Positions 1-7,303 are shown, counted from the first letter of the stretch. The stretch: DNA of 28,549 nt from Nitrospirota bacterium (GCA_021844645.1 JAKBTA010000012.1:1-28549), one strand, 5' to 3'. Notes: a model not told the origin generated them from the letters alone. Program-made: numbers and translations.

Positions 1-243
1 CTTGGGAATTTATGGATTCTTGCCAGTATCCTGGTGCTCTTTTTCCATATCTGCTGACACCCTTCTTTTAAACTCCAAGAGCATTCTTCCGGGTCCCCTG
101 ACTGTTTTCCTGTGTTCCCGAAACAGGAAATCCTGCATGGGCCAGAGATATTAGTACCATGCGACGAACCTTCCCCTCAATCAAGACCATGAGAGATTTT
201 TTTGACTGAAGGGGGACTCCCGTCTCTTTTTAGTGATAAACGA

Positions 244-492
244 TCAGATATTGGCGGGAAGAAGGAGACGGGAAGCTTTCTTGATCAAGGTATAGGTTTC
301 ATCCCAGGAAATTTCGGGATAATGATTTTGTGACTCACCCTTGACAGACAGAACCTGACCATTGGATTCGCCAGGCCAAACAACGGAAGAATTCAGGAGT
401 ATTGCCCTGTTTTCCGGAGAGTCTTTTAAGATGGACTGAACCATCCGGAGATGGGATTCGGCAAGGGGGCTTCGAAGCAGAACAAGAGTCAT
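244..492 (-). CDS. DsrH/TusB-like small sulfur-relay protein
   Basis: An 82-aa protein with the compact N-terminal strand (TLVLLRSPLAES) and size typical of the DsrH/TusB family, which are subunits of the DsrEFH/TusBCD persulfide-relay hexamer in the cytoplasm. It is last in a minus-strand run TusA, DsrE-like, DsrF-like, DsrH-like, and that context supports the assignment more than the sequence does. The ATG at 492 is preferred over a TTG at 498 because a GAGGA ribosome site lies about 7 nt upstream of the ATG. Oddity: it has no cysteine at all, whereas canonical DsrH/TusB often carries one, so a direct persulfide-carrying role is unlikely. It could be a structural partner or a diverged DsrE-fold protein. 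Confidence 0.6.
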   Translation of the reverse strand: MTLVLLRSPLAESHLRMVQSILKDSPENRAILLNSSVVWPGESNGQVLSVKGESQNHYPEISWDETYTLIKKASRLLLPANI

Positions 493-501
493 GTTCAATC
501 C

Positions 502-861
502 TCAGAAAAAAAGGAACTGGGAATATCGGGTGATGTGTTCGGAGAGCTCATCTGGCGTCATGGGCAATGCTCCTGCCGGCGGATTCGTCCCTTCCTCCGG
601 TTCATAGTAGATTTCAACCCCCATTTCGGGAAATCCAGTCCAGAATTTCATCAGGATTTCCCCATCTTCGAGGTCTTCCAGATTTTCCATGAAGAGGGGC
701 AGGGCCTCCTTGAACAGGTAGATCCCCACAGGAATCTCCCCCCCAACGAGCCCCGCTGTGACACGGACCGCTTCAGCCGGTCTGGGGCTTTCCCTAGGAT
801 CGCTCTGGATAAAGACAAGTGTACTGTTTGAGGCTGGATTCCCGTTTGGTGTTTGGGTCAT
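502..861 (-). CDS. DsrF/TusC-like protein (DsrE-fold)
   Basis: A 119-aa protein with a DsrE-like pattern: a first beta strand (STLVFIQSDP), then a helix with small residues (AEAVRVTAGLVG) and a second strand (EIPVGIYLFKEAL). It lies 18 nt downstream of the DsrE-like gene and 9 nt before the DsrH-like start, so the genes are almost certainly co-transcribed. By family knowledge the DsrF/TusC subunit forms a heterohexamer with DsrE and DsrH and helps pass sulfane sulfur from TusA. Like its downstream neighbour it contains no cysteine. The acidic C-terminal half (MGVEIYYEPEEG) is not a motif I recognise. The assignment rests on fold-like pattern and operon position. Confidence 0.55.
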   Translation of the reverse strand: MTQTPNGNPASNSTLVFIQSDPRESPRPAEAVRVTAGLVGGEIPVGIYLFKEALPLFMENLEDLEDGEILMKFWTGFPEMGVEIYYEPEEGTNPPAGALPMTPDELSEHITRYSQFLFF

Positions 862-879
862 CGATATTCTTTCTGAAAG

Positions 880-1182
880 TCAGTTGAAGGAGACAAAGCG
901 ATCGCATCCTTCCATGATTTGTGTCAGCATTACAAGACCGCAAAAGGTTGTTTTCCCTGGATCATTGATACGCCGGGATTGAGCTCCATAGGCGCAGCTA
1001 TAAACATGTACCGCGGAGCTTGGCAGATTTTGAACCCATTCCTCAGGAATAAATCGGGTGCCTTCGTCGAGAAGGTAGAGGTAGACCGTATCTCCGCATT
1101 TCTGGGCTGCCTGGATCAGGTTTTGTACGGCCGGCCCGTCTCCCTTGTCGGGGTGTGTGGACAGTAATATCCCGAATTTCAT
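880..1182 (-). CDS. DsrE-family sulfurtransferase-like protein
   Basis: A 100-aa DsrE-like protein starting MKFGILLSTHPDKGDG, the usual first strand and loop of the family, followed by the helix AVQNLIQAAQKCGDTVYLYLLDEGT. Cysteines occur at residues 29, 63 (YSCAYGAQSRR) and 81 (FCGLVML). The Cys63 segment is in the region where DsrE/TusD proteins hold their active cysteine. It probably accepts sulfane sulfur from the TusA encoded just upstream (gap 28 nt). A longer in-frame reading to 1374 exists but would run over most of tusA and starts before the family N-terminus, so the ATG at 1182 is chosen. It is the only protein in the cluster besides TusA with candidate persulfide cysteines. Confidence 0.75.
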   Translation of the reverse strand: MKFGILLSTHPDKGDGPAVQNLIQAAQKCGDTVYLYLLDEGTRFIPEEWVQNLPSSAVHVYSCAYGAQSRRINDPGKTTFCGLVMLTQIMEGCDRFVSFN

Positions 1183-1210
1183 GGCTTGTCCAGGATGTGT
1201 TGAGGGGCTT

Positions 1211-1450
1211 TCACGCCGATGCCTTTTTGAGCCGAAGATCGAAAAGTCCGTCCGGCCGCTCCGAAATGGATAGGATCTCGTGGCCTTCCTCCTGCGCGGA
1301 GCGGGGAACATTCTTGATGGGCTCTCCTGGATCCAAGACAACCTTGAGGACTTGGCCCGGGGCCATCCCTTCAAGCTTAAGCTTGGTTTTTACAAAATTG
1401 AAGGGACATTTGACTCCCCTCAGGTCCAAATGGATATCTTCCTCGCTCAT
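1211..1450 (-). CDS. TusA-family sulfur carrier protein
   Basis: A 79-aa TusA-like protein. The defining CP motif is at residues 15-16 in the context LDLRGVKCPFNFVKTKL, and the second half has the usual glycine-rich strand pattern (PGQVLKVVLDPGEPIKNVP) and the EEGHEIL segment. TusA proteins carry a persulfide on the motif cysteine (here Cys15) and hand it to DsrE-type acceptors for tRNA thiolation, cofactor synthesis or dissimilatory sulfur oxidation. The CPxNFVK variant differs from the CPEPVM form of E. coli TusA and is the form usual in many autotrophs. The ATG at 1450 follows an AAGGAG site. It is the first gene of the minus-strand sulfur-relay cluster. Confidence 0.9.
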   Translation of the reverse strand: MSEEDIHLDLRGVKCPFNFVKTKLKLEGMAPGQVLKVVLDPGEPIKNVPRSAQEEGHEILSISERPDGLFDLRLKKASA

Positions 1451-1578
1451 TTCTCGGGCTCCTTGTTAAAACATCAGATCCTGATAAAAGGACAAAAAAT
1501 TCTGTTGAAAGATCCTACCACGCCGGGAACCCGAGGAAAAGTGTTTCTTCTGATCGAGGTCAGTCGGGCAATGGTGTT

Positions 1579-2799
1579 CTATTCCAGATTCAAAAAGTCC
1601 GATAGGCGCATCGGTGGATCGATAGGAAGCTTGATGCGGGATTTCATATTTTTCCAGACCACCGATGTGGCCTGCTCAAGGGAGCAGCCCCTTAGCATGA
1701 TGATTCCCAATCCCTTCTCCCAGTCCAAAAAAAGCGGGTCGGGGATCCTGTGGGACTTTTGAAGCCCTGGCAGGGTGGCTTGGCTTAATCCCCATATGGG
1801 TAACACTGGAGTATTGCCCGCTTCGGTGGATGAGTTCTCTGAAAGGAGTTTGGCGATGGGCATGAGGCCATGGGGGGCGTAACCCTGGCCTGACCAAAAC
1901 TTGCTGAAATGGAACTTGGGGCTATGGAACTGTTGGGCGCTCATGACCGACTGGCGGGAGAATTCCCTCAAATAGGATGAAAACTGGTCCACGCCAAACT
2001 GATTGAGTTTCTGATGGCTGATGGAAACCCAGAAAAGAGGCAGAACCTGTCCTATGAACATGGGTGTTCTCATCATGACATCGACCCCTTCCATGTAGGC
2101 TTGTAGACGCATGGTGGGGATGTACCCGCTGGGTTCTTCAGAGTCAAATATGTCCCTGATCCATTTTCCGGATCGGTTTTCGTAAAAAAGGTGAGCTCCC
2201 TGTTTTTCTTTTCCGACCCCGATATAAGTGTTGATGCGGTGAATATGGAGAGAGAGAGAGAGTTCTTCCGGGAGGAGGTTGATTGCCTGGGTAATCAGTT
2301 CTTCTGTTTCAGCATCCTCAAACCATGTCCCGAGCGCAGAAAAAAGAGACTTGAGTTTGCTTGTGTCTATCGTCTTTTGCAGTTCAACGCATTCCTTCAG
2401 ATCGGATGCAGGAGATAAGGACAGGTGGGTACCAAATGGTGTGGGGGTCAGGATAATGCCCAAAAACAAAAACTCCCCCATTGAGTTTGGCACCAAGATG
2501 AACCGGTCTGTTATGGAGGATTCAAGGTGTTCGGCTTTTTCTAGAAACTCGTTCAGGTGGCTTCGTTCACCAATTGTGACATGTTGGGAAAGGTGCTCCA
2601 GAAAATCGTCCAGAGATCTCTCATGGCCAACATATTTCCAGATTCCCTTGAGTGTTGGTGAATAGAGGACCAGTCGCTTGTTTTGATAGAATAATCCCTG
2701 ATATGGTCCCATGGTTTTCTCGAGAATGTCGAAAATCTTCCTGGGGGGGAATGGTGGTCCAAAAAAAGCTCTTGGACTGCGATTTTCATAAAGAAGCAT
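1579..2799 (-). CDS. Hypothetical protein, 406 aa
   Basis: I do not recognise this protein. It has no obvious signal peptide or membrane segment and looks soluble and cytoplasmic, with mixed alpha/beta composition. The stretch near residue 175 (PEELSLSLHIHRI) is encoded by a 15-nt GA/CT dinucleotide tract, a possible slippage site. The start ATG (2799) is within 50 bp of the divergent acyltransferase start, so the two share a very small promoter region. 128 bp separate its stop from tusA downstream, so co-transcription with the sulfur cluster is possible but unproven. The unbroken 1.2-kb frame supports it being real. Confidence 0.7.
   Translation of the reverse strand: MLLYENRSPRAFFGPPFPPRKIFDILEKTMGPYQGLFYQNKRLVLYSPTLKGIWKYVGHERSLDDFLEHLSQHVTIGERSHLNEFLEKAEHLESSITDRFILVPNSMGEFLFLGIILTPTPFGTHLSLSPASDLKECVELQKTIDTSKLKSLFSALGTWFEDAETEELITQAINLLPEELSLSLHIHRINTYIGVGKEKQGAHLFYENRSGKWIRDIFDSEEPSGYIPTMRLQAYMEGVDVMMRTPMFIGQVLPLFWVSISHQKLNQFGVDQFSSYLREFSRQSVMSAQQFHSPKFHFSKFWSGQGYAPHGLMPIAKLLSENSSTEAGNTPVLPIWGLSQATLPGLQKSHRIPDPLFLDWEKGLGIIMLRGCSLEQATSVVWKNMKSRIKLPIDPPMRLSDFLNLE
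2248..2262. repeat. (GA)7 dinucleotide tract inside the 406-aa hypothetical gene
   Basis: The plus strand reads 15 nt of alternating G and A; on the coding strand this is CTCTCT encoding the Ser-Leu-Ser-Leu stretch near residues 180-184. Gain or loss of one unit would shift the reading frame. Confidence 0.8.
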
Positions 2800-2845
2800 A
2801 TTGAATATCCTGTCTGGAGGCGAAAAACTGGATCCCCGTGGTCAA

Positions 2846-3613
2846 ATGGAAAAATCTTCCAAACTTAAAAAAAGGTACGTCATATTAGGTCTTATCGGTT
2901 CTCTTATTGTCCGGTTGATCTGGATAACGAACAAGAAGACCTTTATCGGTTTTCAGGACTATTGGTCCAAAACGGCAGATGGAAATGGTGTTCTTGTGAC
3001 ATTCTGGCATAATCAGGGTCTCTTGATGCCGCTGGCCTGGAAGGGTTTGCGAGGGCGCTCCAGAATCATCGTTTCCCGTTCAAAAGATGGCGATCTGATT
3101 GCGGGACTCCTTCGTATCTTTGGCATCTTGTGTGTCAGGGGATCATCAACCCGGGGAGGGAAAGAAGCCCTGTCGGATATACTGATCGCCGGGAGCGACC
3201 CGGGAATGACACTTGTTGTTACCCCGGATGGTCCCAAGGGTCCCGCCGGAATAGTCAAGGAAGGTGTTTCCTACCTTGCCCTGAAAACAGGTCGCCCTCT
3301 TTATTGCCTATCAGTATCCTACACACGGGTCCATATGTTCAAAAGCTGGGACGGATTCCTGTTGCCATGGCCCTTTGGTCGGTCCTTCTTTGTGTGTCGT
3401 GGACCCATCTTTTTGTCCGGTGGAGTCGATAAATTTGCCAGAAAGAGAGTTGGTGAACAAATACAATGGCATCTTGATCGTGTCAACGAATACTCCAGAG
3501 CTTTATCTCTTGGTCATGTTGATATCAGGACTGTTGAAAAAAGGCTGCAGGAGATTTGTCCTTTCGATGAATCGGTGGTTGTTTCGGGGGGGGCGGATCT
3601 TCCGGATTCTTGA
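2846..3613 (+). CDS. DUF374 lysophospholipid acyltransferase-like protein
   Basis: A 255-aa DUF374 family protein of the lysophospholipid acyltransferase superfamily, probably a membrane-associated acyltransferase for envelope lipids. Visible motifs: FWHNQ around His55, SRSKDGD at 77-83, RGSS at 98-101, TPDGPKGP at 126-133, and the family-typical FKSWDGFLLPWPFG. The N-terminal hydrophobic stretch VILGLIGSLIVRLIWI could anchor it to the inner membrane. ATG 2846 is chosen. The frame opens earlier at a TTG (2801) only two bases from the divergent gene's start, and a GGAGG at 2816-2820 is not well placed for any standard start, so the start is uncertain. A run of eight G at 3586-3593 lies just before the stop. 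Confidence 0.85.
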   Translation: MEKSSKLKKRYVILGLIGSLIVRLIWITNKKTFIGFQDYWSKTADGNGVLVTFWHNQGLLMPLAWKGLRGRSRIIVSRSKDGDLIAGLLRIFGILCVRGSSTRGGKEALSDILIAGSDPGMTLVVTPDGPKGPAGIVKEGVSYLALKTGRPLYCLSVSYTRVHMFKSWDGFLLPWPFGRSFFVCRGPIFLSGGVDKFARKRVGEQIQWHLDRVNEYSRALSLGHVDIRTVEKRLQEICPFDESVVVSGGADLPDS

Positions 3614-3665
3614 GTTATTGCCCAGGCTTATTGGGGGAAGTGGTTGATGAAAAAGTGGTTGCACA

Positions 3666-3693
3666 ATACTATAGTATAGGGCTCTATACTATA
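3666..3693. promoter_or_regulatory. Perfect inverted repeat, possible operator
   Basis: TATAGTATAG at 3670-3679 and CTATACTATA at 3684-3693 are exact reverse complements separated by GGCT. The left part also lies in a 12-bp perfect palindrome ATACTATAGTAT (3666-3677). The site is downstream of the acyltransferase and upstream of the outer-membrane protein gene. It resembles the GATACATAGTATC motifs found at 3799 and 5747. It may be a regulator binding site or a weak RNA hairpin. Confidence 0.5.
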
Positions 3694-3716
3694 TGACATC
3701 GCTTTTTAAATGGGGA

Positions 3717-3737
3717 AATATCTTTCTTCAAGATATT
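3717..3737 (+). terminator. Hairpin, possible weak terminator
   Basis: AATATCTT (3717-3724) and AAGATATT (3730-3737) form an 8-bp stem with a 5-nt loop. It is AU-rich and has no strong T-run after it, so termination of the acyltransferase transcript is only a possibility. Confidence 0.25.
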
Positions 3738-3756
3738 GTTTCCAAGGAGACCTTGC

Positions 3757-3785
3757 TTGACAGTTCTCCATTTCAGGGATAGGAT
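3757..3785 (+). promoter_or_regulatory. Sigma70-type promoter for the 3898 outer-membrane protein
   Basis: TTGACA (3757-3762), a 17-bp spacer and TAGGAT (3780-3785). Transcription would begin near 3792, leaving a leader of about 105 nt. The operator-like GAGACATAGTATC at 3799-3811 sits just downstream of the expected start. Confidence 0.55.
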
Positions 3786-3798
3786 CCATATCATACAT

Positions 3799-3811
3799 GA
3801 GACATAGTATC
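3799..3811. promoter_or_regulatory. Operator-like motif GAGACATAGTATC
   Basis: Matches 12 of 13 bases of the near-palindrome GATACATAGTATC found at 5747-5759 ahead of the efflux operon. Its position just downstream of the predicted transcription start would suit repression. Binding by any protein is inference. Confidence 0.4.
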
Positions 3812-3897
3812 ATTACTGATTTTGGGAGAACGGGATTTTTTATCCATTCTGAGCCCGGGAAGTATCGTTGTCTTTTTTTATGTCTTTAGGAGAATCA

Positions 3898-4986
3898 ATG
3901 TCGTTTCCGTTCCGCCTTAATGTATTTTTCCCAGTCCTTTTTTTGCTTTTGTTCGGGGTGGCTCCGGTGAATGCGGAGAGTGCCATGGATCTTTCTGGGG
4001 TTCCCACTCCCTTCCCGGGGCTTGAGGTTCCATGGGGATTCGGTTCATTGGCTGAGACATCGCCTGTTTCCGGGCAAGGTGGCATGAGCGACCATCCTGG
4101 TGGTTTGCCTTCCGCGACAACCACGACGAATATGCTTTCAAGCGGGATTGCTCATGCGGGTAACCGGATCTTTATTGAACCCCTTATTGTCAAGGATGGA
4201 GATATCGATAATCAGTTGACCCTTATGCCCGCTTTTGGCGGAATGCCGGGAAGAAGCAGTGCCTTTACGACTCCCGTGATGCTGGAAAAACGCATCACTC
4301 ATCACTTCAGTCTGCGGGTTGATACCCATTATATTGATCTCTGGACGCCCAACCATCCTTATTCCGGGTTTCAGTATGCCGGGATCCAGGGGAAGTATCT
4401 GATGTATGAAAATGACCCTCATGAAATTTTTACGACGTTCATCATGAGGGGTATTGTTCCTGTCGGAGGAACGCCTGTCGGTCAGGGGAATCCATTTACA
4501 CTCTACTCTTACCTTGTTTTTAACAAGGGACTCGGTGACGTTCCTGTTTCTTGGATTCGTCCTTTTGCGTTTCAGACCGATGTGGCGGGGATCGTTCCGT
4601 TCGGGGCTGGTCCGATGGCTTTGTCCGACTATATGGGAACCTATGATTTTCAGGACTCTATCCGTTTTGACGGGGCAATTGAATACAGCCTTCTCTATCT
4701 TCACGATATCATCGGTGTCAACGTTCCTTCTTTCCTTGCCCATTTGACGCCAGCTGTTGAATCGAGAACTCTGGTCAACCTTTCGGATAACGGGTACTAC
4801 GGTCGGACGGAGGGGTACCTGTCTTACGAGATGAACTATCAGGCGGACTGGTATCAGGTCAGCCTTGCCTACCAAAGCCCGTATGGAGCGGATGCCTCTT
4901 TTCAGGGACAACGGTATGTTTTTTATACGACGTTTTTCTATGGCTGGCTTCTTCGAAAAATGGGTTACCATGCAACACCGTATTAG
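3898..4986 (+). CDS. Predicted outer-membrane beta-barrel protein
   Basis: A 362-aa exported protein. The N-terminus MSFPFRLNVFFPVLFLLLFGVAPVNA is a clear Sec signal peptide with an ANA-type cleavage site. The rest is rich in alternating aromatic strands (HFSLRVDTHYIDLW, WYQVSLAYQSPYG) and ends YVFYTTFFYGWLLRKMGYHATPY, in keeping with a beta-barrel. I cannot name a specific family; it resembles generic transporter or MetA-pathway-like outer-membrane proteins. ATG 3898 follows AGGAG at 3888-3892 with ideal spacing; upstream TTG/ATG codons in frame lack such a site. It stands alone between its own promoter and the next gene, and shares an operator-like motif with the efflux operon. Confidence 0.75.
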   Translation: MSFPFRLNVFFPVLFLLLFGVAPVNAESAMDLSGVPTPFPGLEVPWGFGSLAETSPVSGQGGMSDHPGGLPSATTTTNMLSSGIAHAGNRIFIEPLIVKDGDIDNQLTLMPAFGGMPGRSSAFTTPVMLEKRITHHFSLRVDTHYIDLWTPNHPYSGFQYAGIQGKYLMYENDPHEIFTTFIMRGIVPVGGTPVGQGNPFTLYSYLVFNKGLGDVPVSWIRPFAFQTDVAGIVPFGAGPMALSDYMGTYDFQDSIRFDGAIEYSLLYLHDIIGVNVPSFLAHLTPAVESRTLVNLSDNGYYGRTEGYLSYEMNYQADWYQVSLAYQSPYGADASFQGQRYVFYTTFFYGWLLRKMGYHATPY

Positions 4987-5027
4987 TATCCCTCCGTTGT
5001 TCCGGGAAACTTGAAATGTGTTTTCTC

Positions 5028-5056
5028 TTGACAACCAAAACTCCTCTAATTAACAT
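5028..5056 (+). promoter_or_regulatory. Promoter placing the start of transcription at the ATG (leaderless)
   Basis: TTGACA (5028-5033), exactly 17 bp, then TAACAT (5051-5056). The expected transcription start, 6-7 nt further on, is at the ATG of the next gene (5063). No Shine-Dalgarno sequence is present before that ATG, so a leaderless mRNA is predicted. Confidence 0.6.
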
Positions 5057-5084
5057 TTGCGAATGAAAACTTCACAAATGTTAA
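5050..5084. promoter_or_regulatory. Perfect 10-bp inverted repeat over the -10 box and start codon
   Basis: TTAACATTTG (5050-5059) and CAAATGTTAA (5075-5084) are exact reverse complements with a 15-bp centre. The left arm contains the -10 box and the centre contains the ATG, an ideal place for a repressor. The encoded HTH protein itself is the obvious candidate. Confidence 0.65.
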
Positions 5085-5686
5085 GCCTTCTGGATGCGAC
5101 AGGATGTTCTCCTGAAGAGCTTGGAAAAATGATTGGTGTTTCAGGAATGACCTTGCGTCGCTGGCTGAGGAAGGATGCAATGGTTGTTCCTTCTGTCTAT
5201 GTTGCGGCTATTCGAGATACCTGTTACAGGCTTATTGCTGAAAATCGGCTGGATCCGGGTTTGCCGGTGGTGAGAGAGATTCTTGCCGACGCTCCTTCCA
5301 ATGAATATCAGGCGGCAGTCCAGAACCTTGGCCTCTCCAAGGGTTTTGAAGTCGGAGAGAAGGTCTCCCAGGACCGTATCCTTGGTTGTCTTTCCCAGAT
5401 TGGCTCATCTGTCGAGAAGCAGAAGAAGGTCAAGAAGGATTCGAAAAAGGTTTCGTCATTCAAAGGTCTGGGAGAGGAATGGTCAGAGCGAATAACACTT
5501 TTGTGGAAGGTGGTTCGTTCAAAAAGTCTGTCCTCTCCGGATAAGCTGGTTGCCTATGGTGCTCTTTTTTACCTTTTGACACCGATCGATTTTATTCCTG
5601 ACCATATCCCGTTTTTTGGGATGCTGGATGATTTTTGGGTGCTGGGTATCGCGTCTGCTTACTATGCCAAAAAGCTTGAACCGTGA
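5063..5686 (+). CDS. HTH and DUF1232 (YkvA-like) domain protein
   Basis: A 207-aa two-domain protein. Residues about 6-35 (SPEELGKMIGVSGMTLRRWL) form a helix-turn-helix of the XRE type. A middle region rich in Lys and Ser (KKVKKDSKKVSS) links it to a C-terminal DUF1232 domain (about 145-205), recognised by SSPDKLVAYGALFYLLTPIDFIPDHIPFFGMLDD, a short membrane-associated domain of unknown function. This domain pairing suggests a membrane-tethered DNA-binding regulator. The ATG at 5063 has no ribosome site but coincides with the predicted transcription start. The inverted repeat around its start suggests autoregulation. It is monocistronic. Confidence 0.75.
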   Translation: MKTSQMLSLLDATGCSPEELGKMIGVSGMTLRRWLRKDAMVVPSVYVAAIRDTCYRLIAENRLDPGLPVVREILADAPSNEYQAAVQNLGLSKGFEVGEKVSQDRILGCLSQIGSSVEKQKKVKKDSKKVSSFKGLGEEWSERITLLWKVVRSKSLSSPDKLVAYGALFYLLTPIDFIPDHIPFFGMLDDFWVLGIASAYYAKKLEP

Positions 5687-5746
5687 TAGGTAACGATTGA
5701 GCATGCATTCGTTTATATACTCCCCCCTTGTATTTTGTTTTAAATT

Positions 5747-5759
5747 GATACATAGTATC
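5747..5759. promoter_or_regulatory. Palindromic operator-like motif GATACATAGTATC
   Basis: Arms GATAC and GTATC are exact reverse complements around ATA. It lies about 140 bp upstream of the efflux operon and matches the site at 3799 in 12 of 13 bases. No convincing promoter hexamers were found beside it. Confidence 0.45.
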
Positions 5760-5896
5760 GAAATGATGAATTCTTGATGAAAATGAAACTTGTTTATGAA
5801 ATGAAAGTGGTTCTATTTTGATTGGATCTTTTGAGGACTATCGTTTGAAGAACCATAGACTGTCATCCGGAAGAGGTTTTCCCTGTGGGAGATAGC

Positions 5897-7303
5897 ATGC
5901 CGACTTTTTTAAAAACGCTTCGATCTGTTCTGATCTTTTTGCCTCTATTCATGATCCTTTTCTCTGGGGAGTCTTATGCGGCATCTGCCGAAACGGAAGT
6001 GGGGCAGAATCCCAGTCCCAAAATCGCAGAAGAGCAAAGCGCTCATTCTCCGGTGGCACGAAGGCTGACGGTCGCTCAGGCAGTGGATATCGCCCTGCGG
6101 AAAAACCCGGATATCTTGGCCTACAAGGCGTCCTGGAAATCGACCAAAAAACTCGAGGTAACAGCCCTGGCTCCTGCCGATCCACAGATCCAGTACCTGT
6201 TTGGAGCAGGAGAACAGGGGAATGGCCCCAACGGTCAGGGGCTTCCTTATCAGTCCGGGAATAACTGGGCGATCACCCAGAGTGTCCTGTTTCCCGGAAA
6301 GTCGGAGATCGGATACCAGATCAACAAGGACAATACAGAGACATCCTACCTGGCATACAGGGCCCAAAGAGTCTCTCTCCGGAACCAGACGGAAATGGCT
6401 TGCTACCAGTTGCTTCTGGCCCAGAAAGCTCTTTCCTTGAACCTTGAAATGCAAAATTGGCTGGCGAGGGTTCTGGACATCACAAGAACCAAGCTGTCTG
6501 TGGGATCGGCCCAGATCCTTGATGTGGTCAATGCGAAGGTCCAGCTGTCACAGGCCAAGCTGGACCAGCTTACAGCCGAGATGTCGGAGATGATTGCAAG
6601 ACGCCAGCTGAATGCCCTTTTGGCTTACTCTCCAGACACTCCGATCGAGATCGATTCTCCGGAAGCACCTGTAGCGTTTTCCAGACCTCTTCCCGGACTT
6701 GAAGTCCAGGCACTGAAAAATCGTCCGGATCTCCTGTCCAGTGAGACCAACCTCGAGTTGAATCGCCATCAGCTGACCCTGACAAAGATGGGTTACCTTC
6801 CGGATTTCCAGTTTGAGGGGTCGATGGGTGGGGAGTCCTGTTATGGATTTTCCGGTCTGAACTGTTATTACGCTGGTCTTCAGGTCAATGTGCCAATCTT
6901 CGCCATGATGAAGCAAAAGCCACAGGTCGATTCGGCATCAGATCAGGTCAGGTCTGCAAATTTTCAATATCAGTGGCAGGTGATGCAAGTTCGGCTCAAT
7001 GTGGATAACTCCTATTCGCAGGTTGTTCTGGGATATCGGCAGTATGAAATCAGCGATCGTGAAATCATTCCACAGACACGACTGGCCTTTGATCTGGCTT
7101 TGACGGGTTATGAAAACCAGAAAAACGATTTTTTATACCTGATCAGCGCAATACAGGCCTACAAGCAGGCCCGTTATGCCGGGTATCAAAATCTGATCGG
7201 ATATTACCAGGCCCTTTCAAATCTTGAAGCGGCGGTTGGAGAATCTCTCCCTGAACTGAACGGGGGAGTTGTCGGGGCGGAAGGTCGGGAAGAGGTGAAG
7301 TGA
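5897..7303 (+). CDS. TolC-family outer-membrane efflux protein (CusC/CzcC-like)
   Basis: A 468-aa TolC-type outer-membrane channel, the export duct of a tripartite RND pump. It has an N-terminal signal peptide (SVLIFLPLFMILFSGESYAAS) and two repeats of the outer-membrane efflux fold: the first opens RRLTVAQAVDIALRKNPDILAYKASW, the second around ALKNRPDLLSSETNLELNRHQLTLTKMGYLPDFQ. Long helices with heptad character (KLDQLTAEMSEMIARRQLNALLA) fit the periplasmic tunnel. ATG 5897 follows GGGAG with 5-nt spacing; a GTG at 5885 in frame lacks a site. Its stop overlaps the start of the adaptor gene by one base (TGATG), so translation is coupled. Confidence 0.92.
   Translation: MPTFLKTLRSVLIFLPLFMILFSGESYAASAETEVGQNPSPKIAEEQSAHSPVARRLTVAQAVDIALRKNPDILAYKASWKSTKKLEVTALAPADPQIQYLFGAGEQGNGPNGQGLPYQSGNNWAITQSVLFPGKSEIGYQINKDNTETSYLAYRAQRVSLRNQTEMACYQLLLAQKALSLNLEMQNWLARVLDITRTKLSVGSAQILDVVNAKVQLSQAKLDQLTAEMSEMIARRQLNALLAYSPDTPIEIDSPEAPVAFSRPLPGLEVQALKNRPDLLSSETNLELNRHQLTLTKMGYLPDFQFEGSMGGESCYGFSGLNCYYAGLQVNVPIFAMMKQKPQVDSASDQVRSANFQYQWQVMQVRLNVDNSYSQVVLGYRQYEISDREIIPQTRLAFDLALTGYENQKNDFLYLISAIQAYKQARYAGYQNLIGYYQALSNLEAAVGESLPELNGGVVGAEGREEVK

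Noticed and set aside
68..190. A 40-codon frame on the minus strand downstream of the DsrH-like gene
   Set aside because: No Shine-Dalgarno, no recognisable features, and too short to support. I see no gene or clear terminator in 1-243.
1183..1374. N-terminal extension of the DsrE-like protein
   Set aside because: It would overlap most of tusA in another frame and lies before the family N-terminus MKFGILL.
3586..3593. G8 tract near the end of the acyltransferase gene as a phase-variation switch
   Set aside because: It lies within ten codons of the stop, after all conserved motifs, so slippage would alter only the tail.
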